A stretch of DNA of 64,000 nucleotides. Source: Paraburkholderia ginsengiterrae. GTDB taxonomy: Bacteria; Pseudomonadota; Gammaproteobacteria; Burkholderiales; Burkholderiaceae. The stretch lies in NCBI RefSeq assembly GCF_001645125.1, contig NZ_LXKA01000011.1, positions 1 to 64,000 of the forward strand. The letters are read 5' to 3'. Position 1 is the stretch's first letter; each line of letters starts with the position of its first letter. The notes beneath the pieces were generated by a model. The model was not told the origin of the DNA and did not search any database. It worked only from the letters and a program-made list of their open reading frames with translations. The position numbers and the translations under genes are program-made. Shown in pieces: positions 60,157 to 64,000 of the stretch.

Positions 60157-61509
60157 TCAGGCGCGCTGCTCCGCGAGCAAACGCGCGAGCAGCGCCACCA
60201 ATTGATCGACGTGCGTGTCTTCGGTGCGCCACGACGACACGCTGATACGAAACGCCGGCCTGCCCTGCCAGACCGTCTGCCCGAACCACGTTTCGCCCGA
60301 CGCCTGCGCCGCCTCGCGAATCGCAACCGTCTGCGCGTCGGTTTTCGCCCGCACTAGCACCTGGTTCAGTACGACGCGATTCACTACCTCGAAGCCCGCA
60401 GCACGCAGACCATTGGCGATCCGCGACGCCTGCGCGCAATGCCGGTCGACCATCTCCCGCACACCGCTGCGGCCAAGCGAACGCAACGCTGCCCAGATGG
60501 GAATGCCGCGCGCACGGCGCGAGAACTCCAAATTCAGATTTTTTTGCGCATCGTGCGCCGCGCTCATGTACACCGCATCGCTGTTCATCGCCGACGCTAG
60601 CGCCTGCGCGTCCCGGCAGATCGCCATCGCGCCGTCGTAGGGCGTGTTGAGCCATTTGTGGCCGTCGGTGGTCCAACTGTCGGCACCGTCGATACCGTCG
60701 GTCAGCGCCCGTTTCGAGGATGCACGCGCCCACAGACCGAACGCGCCATCCACATGAACCCATGCGCCGGCTGCCTTGGCGCGCGGAATCAAATCCGTGA
60801 ACGGATCGAACTCGCCCGTGTTCACTTCGCCGGCTTGCACGCAGAGAATCGTCATGTCGTCGAGCGGCGGCAAGCGCGCGGGATCGATTCGGCCATGTGC
60901 GTCCACGGGTGCCGCGACGACGCGTTTCATGCCGAACCCGAGCACCCGCAACGCCTTCTTCACCGTGATGTGGGCCATCTCGGAGATCACCACGCGCACC
61001 GGTGGCGCGCCGTCCAATCCATCGTTGTCGAAATCCCAGCCCTTGCGCGCGAGCAGCGCGCGCCGCGCGGCCGCAATGCAAACGAGCGTGCAGGCCGTCG
61101 CGCTGGTGCCGAAGCCGATCGCCGATTCGCGCGGCAGATCGAGTGCGTCGAGCACCCAGCGCGCCGCGATCTTTTCGAGCGTGGCAGCGACCGGCGAGTT
61201 GTCGAAGGTGGACGCGCACTGATCCCACGCGCCCATCAAGCGTTCGGCCGCGGCGGCAGCCGGCAATACGGCGCCGATCACGAAACCGTAATAGCGCGGA
61301 TCATTCGAGGCCACCGTACCGGGCGTTCCGTGTTCGTCGAGCAGGCGCAACACGTCGGCGGGCGCGTGGCCGTGCTGCGGGAAGGCTTCGTCGAAAGCGG
61401 CGAGTTGGGCGAGGGCGGCGGCGTCCGGGAACACGCGGCGTTTGCCGATGCCGGCAAGGTAAGCGTGGGCGCGCCGGTCCGCGTCGGCGGCAAGAGTGAG
61501 TTCGTCCAT
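60157..61509 (-). CDS. PLP-dependent group II decarboxylase-like protein
   Basis: 450 residues from the ATG at 61509 (AGGGA upstream). Group II decarboxylase layout: SNDPRYYGFVIGAVLPAAAA near residue 65, GFGTSATACTLVCIAAARRA near 140, and the PLP lysine in WTTDGHKWLNTPYDGAMA near 290; VHVDGAFGLWARASS holds the cofactor Asp/His pair. Members decarboxylate aromatic amino acids, glutamate or aspartate, or act as aldolases or aminotransferases. The specific substrate is not visible. The thioesterase gene lies upstream in the same direction, 143 bases away. Confidence 0.85.
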   Translation of the reverse strand: MDELTLAADADRRAHAYLAGIGKRRVFPDAAALAQLAAFDEAFPQHGHAPADVLRLLDEHGTPGTVASNDPRYYGFVIGAVLPAAAAAERLMGAWDQCASTFDNSPVAATLEKIAARWVLDALDLPRESAIGFGTSATACTLVCIAAARRALLARKGWDFDNDGLDGAPPVRVVISEMAHITVKKALRVLGFGMKRVVAAPVDAHGRIDPARLPPLDDMTILCVQAGEVNTGEFDPFTDLIPRAKAAGAWVHVDGAFGLWARASSKRALTDGIDGADSWTTDGHKWLNTPYDGAMAICRDAQALASAMNSDAVYMSAAHDAQKNLNLEFSRRARGIPIWAALRSLGRSGVREMVDRHCAQASRIANGLRAAGFEVVNRVVLNQVLVRAKTDAQTVAIREAAQASGETWFGQTVWQGRPAFRISVSSWRTEDTHVDQLVALLARLLAEQRA

Positions 61510-61652
61510 GTGACTCCCTGGAGTATCGAGACAGTGACGGCGCAGTGTCGTGACGCGCGTCTGGCGATTGGCGAGGTCGCGGTCGAGTTTAACGAAATAT
61601 GGCCCATCGCGTTCCAGGGTGACGCGATGGGCGCTGGTCAAGCGCGGGAGGA

Positions 61653-62090
61653 TCAGCTCGTATGCTCGTGCTCGCCGCCGTTCTCGCCGATCCGGTTGAC
61701 GGTGCCTTGCGCGACTGCGATCAGTTTTTCGCGGTTACCGTCCATCACATACACGTCGCACTGACAGGTCGCTTGATGCTGGCCCGCGTAGACGACCTTG
61801 GCGCGCGCGATCAGCATGCCGTGGACTGCCGGGCGCAGATAGTTGATCTTGTACTCCCCGGTCACGACCTTCGGCCCGAGCACGAGCGCGCCGGCGAACG
61901 TCAGCGCGTTGTCGGCGAGATAGCTGATGACGCCGCCATGCACGAAGCCGTGCTGCTGCCGCAGTTCATCGCGGATCTTCAGGCTCAGCGTGAGTTCGCT
62001 GCCGCTCGTGTGCATCAACTCTGCGCCCAATAGCATGCTGAACGGCTGGGCATGCAGTGCGCCGCGCGCCCGGTCGAGGAGGTCGGTCAT
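61653..62090 (-). CDS. PaaI-like hotdog-fold thioesterase
   Basis: 145 residues from the ATG at 62090 (GAAGGAA upstream). The hotdog core is visible: SMLLGAELMHTSGSELTLSL, then the catalytic-site loop RQQHGFVHGGVISYLADNAL (HGG with nearby Asp) and GEYKINYLRPAVHGMLIARA. It should hydrolyse an acyl- or aryl-CoA. It is divergent from the chemoreceptor gene at 62350. Confidence 0.85.
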   Translation of the reverse strand: MTDLLDRARGALHAQPFSMLLGAELMHTSGSELTLSLKIRDELRQQHGFVHGGVISYLADNALTFAGALVLGPKVVTGEYKINYLRPAVHGMLIARAKVVYAGQHQATCQCDVYVMDGNREKLIAVAQGTVNRIGENGGEHEHTS

Positions 62091-62288
62091 TGTGATTCCT
62101 TCGGGCGTAGCCCGCAGTGGCAATCTGCACTGGCCTGCGTCGTGCAGTCCCTACCCACTCTAGGAAGCGCTCCCGCACCGCGTCAAGGTGAATCGGCAAA
62201 TTGCGCGGCGCATTGTTGCGCCAAACGATTGCAATAGCGAAGTTGGCCGCTGAAAAGGGGGTGTAAGACGATCTTTGATGGAATGGGT

Positions 62289-62316
62289 CTTAAGCCGCAC
62301 GCGCATATGCCGTTAA
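62289..62316 (+). promoter_or_regulatory. FliA (sigma-28)-like promoter of the second chemoreceptor gene
   Basis: CTTAAG (62289-62294) and GCCGTTAA (62309-62316) match TAAA-N15-GCCGATAA with correct spacing when TTAA is taken as the -35 core. Transcription would start near 62323, giving a leader of about 27 bases. Confidence 0.6.
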
Positions 62317-62349
62317 CGCTGAGGTCGCTCCCGTTATTAGGTATTCACG

Positions 62350-63972
62350 ATGTTCAGCAAGATCAAGGTCGCCTCCGGCCTGTTGTGTGTTTTGGCCGCG
62401 TTCTGCGTTTTCCAGCTCGTCACGGTGGGTTTGGGGTTCTGGTCGCTTACGCGCACACACGATGACGTGGGTGATCTGTCGAGCATCGCGTTGAAGCAGG
62501 TGGATGCGGTCAATGAAACGACCCAGCATTTGATGGACGCGCGCATCAACCTCTCGCGCGCTGGTACACGCATGGTGCGCGGCGGCGCCGAGCCGAGCGA
62601 CATCGTGCAGCACGCCCGCGAGCAATTGACGGCCGCTGACGAGTCGTTCGCGGCCTTCATGAGTGCACCAAAGACGAACGACGAAAACAGTGCCCGTGCC
62701 GCCGCGCTCGCTGAGCGCTACAAGAAGCTGCACGACGCGCTGGGAGAACTGGTGCAGTATCTCGACTCGAACAATATCCAGGCGTTTCTCGACCAACCGA
62801 CCCAGTCGTTCCAGGACGCGTACCTCGGCGAGTCGCACAATTTCGTGCTGTTCGGCAAGGCGGCGAGCCGTGCGTCGCTCGATTCGATCGATGCGCGCAT
62901 GGTGACATTTCGCGCTGTCAGCATCGTGATCCTGCTGGCGCTGGTGGCCGGCACGGTCGGCGTGTACACGGCGCTGCGCCGTGGCGTGGTGGCGCCATTG
63001 GAGGAAGCCGGCCGGCACTTCGACCGCATCGCGCAAGGGCGCCTAGACGAGCCGATCGCCGCACGCGGCACCAATGAAATCGGCCGCCTGTTCTCAGGCC
63101 TCGCGAAGATGCAGGCAAGCGTAGCGCGCACGGTGCAGACGGTGCGCGAATCGGCCGATTCGATCCACCTCGGCGCCGATGAAATTGCCACCGGCAACGC
63201 CGATCTGTCGGCGCGTACGGAAAACCAGGCGGCGTCGCTCGAAGAGACCGCGTCGAGCATGGAGGAGCTGACGGCCACGGTCCGCCAGAACGCCGATCAC
63301 GCCCGCGCAGCCAATGCGCTTGCCGAGACCGCGCTCGAGGCGACCTCGCGCGGCAGTGAAGTGGTCAACGAGGTGGTCGACAAGATGCGCGGCATCGCGC
63401 AGAGCTCGGACAAGATCGCCGAGATCATTTCGGTGATCGACGGGATCGCGTTCCAGACCAATATTCTCGCGTTGAACGCGGCCGTCGAAGCGGCGCGCGC
63501 GGGCGAGCAGGGGCGCGGTTTTGCGGTAGTGGCAGGCGAGGTGCGCGGTCTTGCCCAGCGCAGCGCGCAGTCGGCGAAGGAAATCAAAACGTTGATCAGC
63601 GAATCGGTCGCCGAAATTCAGGGCGGCTCGGCGCTGGTCGAACATGCCGGTGAAGCGATGAGCAACGTGTCCGCTTCGATTTCGCGGGTCACGCAGATGA
63701 TGGCGGAAATCAGCGCCTCGTCGCTCGAGCAGAGCACGGGCATCGAACAGGTGAACCAGGCGGTGGTGCAGATGGATGAGATGACGCAGCAGAATGCGGC
63801 GCTCGTCGAGCAGGCCGCGGCAGCGGCGGCTTCACTGCATCAGCAGACGCAGCAATTGAAGCAGGCAGTTTCCGTGTTCGAAATTTCGGAATCTGTATTA
63901 CGCACGCAACATTTCGACGGAGCACATGAGCAGCCGGCGGATTTCGCGTTGCCGGGGATGCGCGCGATCTGA
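62350..63972 (+). CDS. Methyl-accepting chemotaxis protein with periplasmic ligand domain
   Basis: 540 residues. A membrane segment (SGLLCVLAAFCVFQLVTVGL) and a second near residue 195 (AVSIVILLALVAGTVGVYTA) enclose a helical periplasmic sensor of about 155 residues, as in the Tar/Tsr four-helix bundle. A HAMP domain follows (RRGVVAPLEEAGRHFDRIAQ). The signalling domain has [20 protein letters not shown] and [20 protein letters not shown]. No NWETF-like CheR tether is present at the C-terminus. Its ligand is unknown. A FliA-like promoter sits directly upstream. Confidence 0.92.
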   Translation: MFSKIKVASGLLCVLAAFCVFQLVTVGLGFWSLTRTHDDVGDLSSIALKQVDAVNETTQHLMDARINLSRAGTRMVRGGAEPSDIVQHAREQLTAADESFAAFMSAPKTNDENSARAAALAERYKKLHDALGELVQYLDSNNIQAFLDQPTQSFQDAYLGESHNFVLFGKAASRASLDSIDARMVTFRAVSIVILLALVAGTVGVYTALRRGVVAPLEEAGRHFDRIAQGRLDEPIAARGTNEIGRLFSGLAKMQASVARTVQTVRESADSIHLGADEIATGNADLSARTENQAASLEETASSMEELTATVRQNADHARAANALAETALEATSRGSEVVNEVVDKMRGIAQSSDKIAEIISVIDGIAFQTNILALNAAVEAARAGEQGRGFAVVAGEVRGLAQRSAQSAKEIKTLISESVAEIQGGSALVEHAGEAMSNVSASISRVTQMMAEISASSLEQSTGIEQVNQAVVQMDEMTQQNAALVEQAAAAAASLHQQTQQLKQAVSVFEISESVLRTQHFDGAHEQPADFALPGMRAI

Positions 63973-64000
63973 CCGGCGCAGATGCTCAGCAAGAAACATC

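Overview
The window looks like a piece of a Paraburkholderia/Burkholderia-type genome (Burkholderiales). The reasons are the high GC with GC-rich third positions (every real gene has long mirror-image open frames on the other strand), several H-NS-type proteins with the short beta-proteobacterial DNA-binding tail, a Tyr/His-rich small secreted protein, a stand-alone formaldehyde-activating enzyme, and many LysR/GntR/IclR/AraC-controlled catabolic modules. No rRNA, tRNA, CRISPR array, intact prophage or insertion sequence was seen. The assignment to genus is inference from gene content.

Layout. 1-825: small phage- or plasmid-like remnants and a gene-free stretch with inverted repeats resembling DnaA boxes. 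826-8230: a GntR-controlled catabolic operon (class V aminotransferase, MFS carrier, hydratase-like protein, large FAD/Fe-S dehydrogenase) whose substrate I cannot name; it has a clear palindromic operator at both divergent promoters. 8256-16679: AraC regulator, EamA and LysE exporters, an AlkX/YcaQ-type DNA glycosylase, a cNMP-domain flavoprotein and a DedA-rhodanese fusion. 16981-22612: a PAS chemoreceptor and a large BvgS/EvgS-like hybrid kinase, divergently arranged. 22643-28749: a metal-response block with a GDCCVxC protein, dmeR-dmeF cobalt/nickel efflux genes with their operator, a CopL-like protein, a TolC-family protein and a two-domain multicopper oxidase. 28819-33877: small lipoproteins, an H-NS protein, two short-chain dehydrogenases, RDD and DUF2442 proteins, bracketed by two copies of a 44-base repeat. 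34069-37260: a GntP permease and a divergent sigma-54 activator, with a near-perfect -24/-12 promoter and repeated upstream sites. 38114-45659: serine hydrolase, H-NS, Fae, aldo/keto reductase, aldehyde dehydrogenase and prfC. 45752-49866: LysR regulator, a Pat-like acetyltransferase lacking the core of its ATP-grasp, and a diverged H-NS-like protein. 49992-60049: an IclR-controlled nine-gene operon that fits a complete non-phosphorylating L-fucose pathway, from ABC uptake to pyruvate plus lactate, ending at a strong terminator. 60157-63972: a PLP decarboxylase, a thioesterase and a second chemoreceptor.

How the parts fit. In the fucose operon the order transporter, UxaA-type dehydratase (two genes), AKR dehydrogenase, lactonase, SDR dehydrogenase and FAH-fold hydrolase supplies every expected step. 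Both chemoreceptor genes carry upstream elements resembling FliA (sigma-28) promoters, which suggests they are expressed with the flagellar regulon. The metal block joins a metal-sensing repressor and CDF exporter to a periplasmic copper oxidation set that has no RND pump beside it. The most unusual items are the sigma-54 promoter/enhancer architecture, the deleted ATP-grasp in the Pat-like protein, the dispersed repeats, the terminator hairpin abutting the lysE-type start codon, and the uncharacterised GntR operon.
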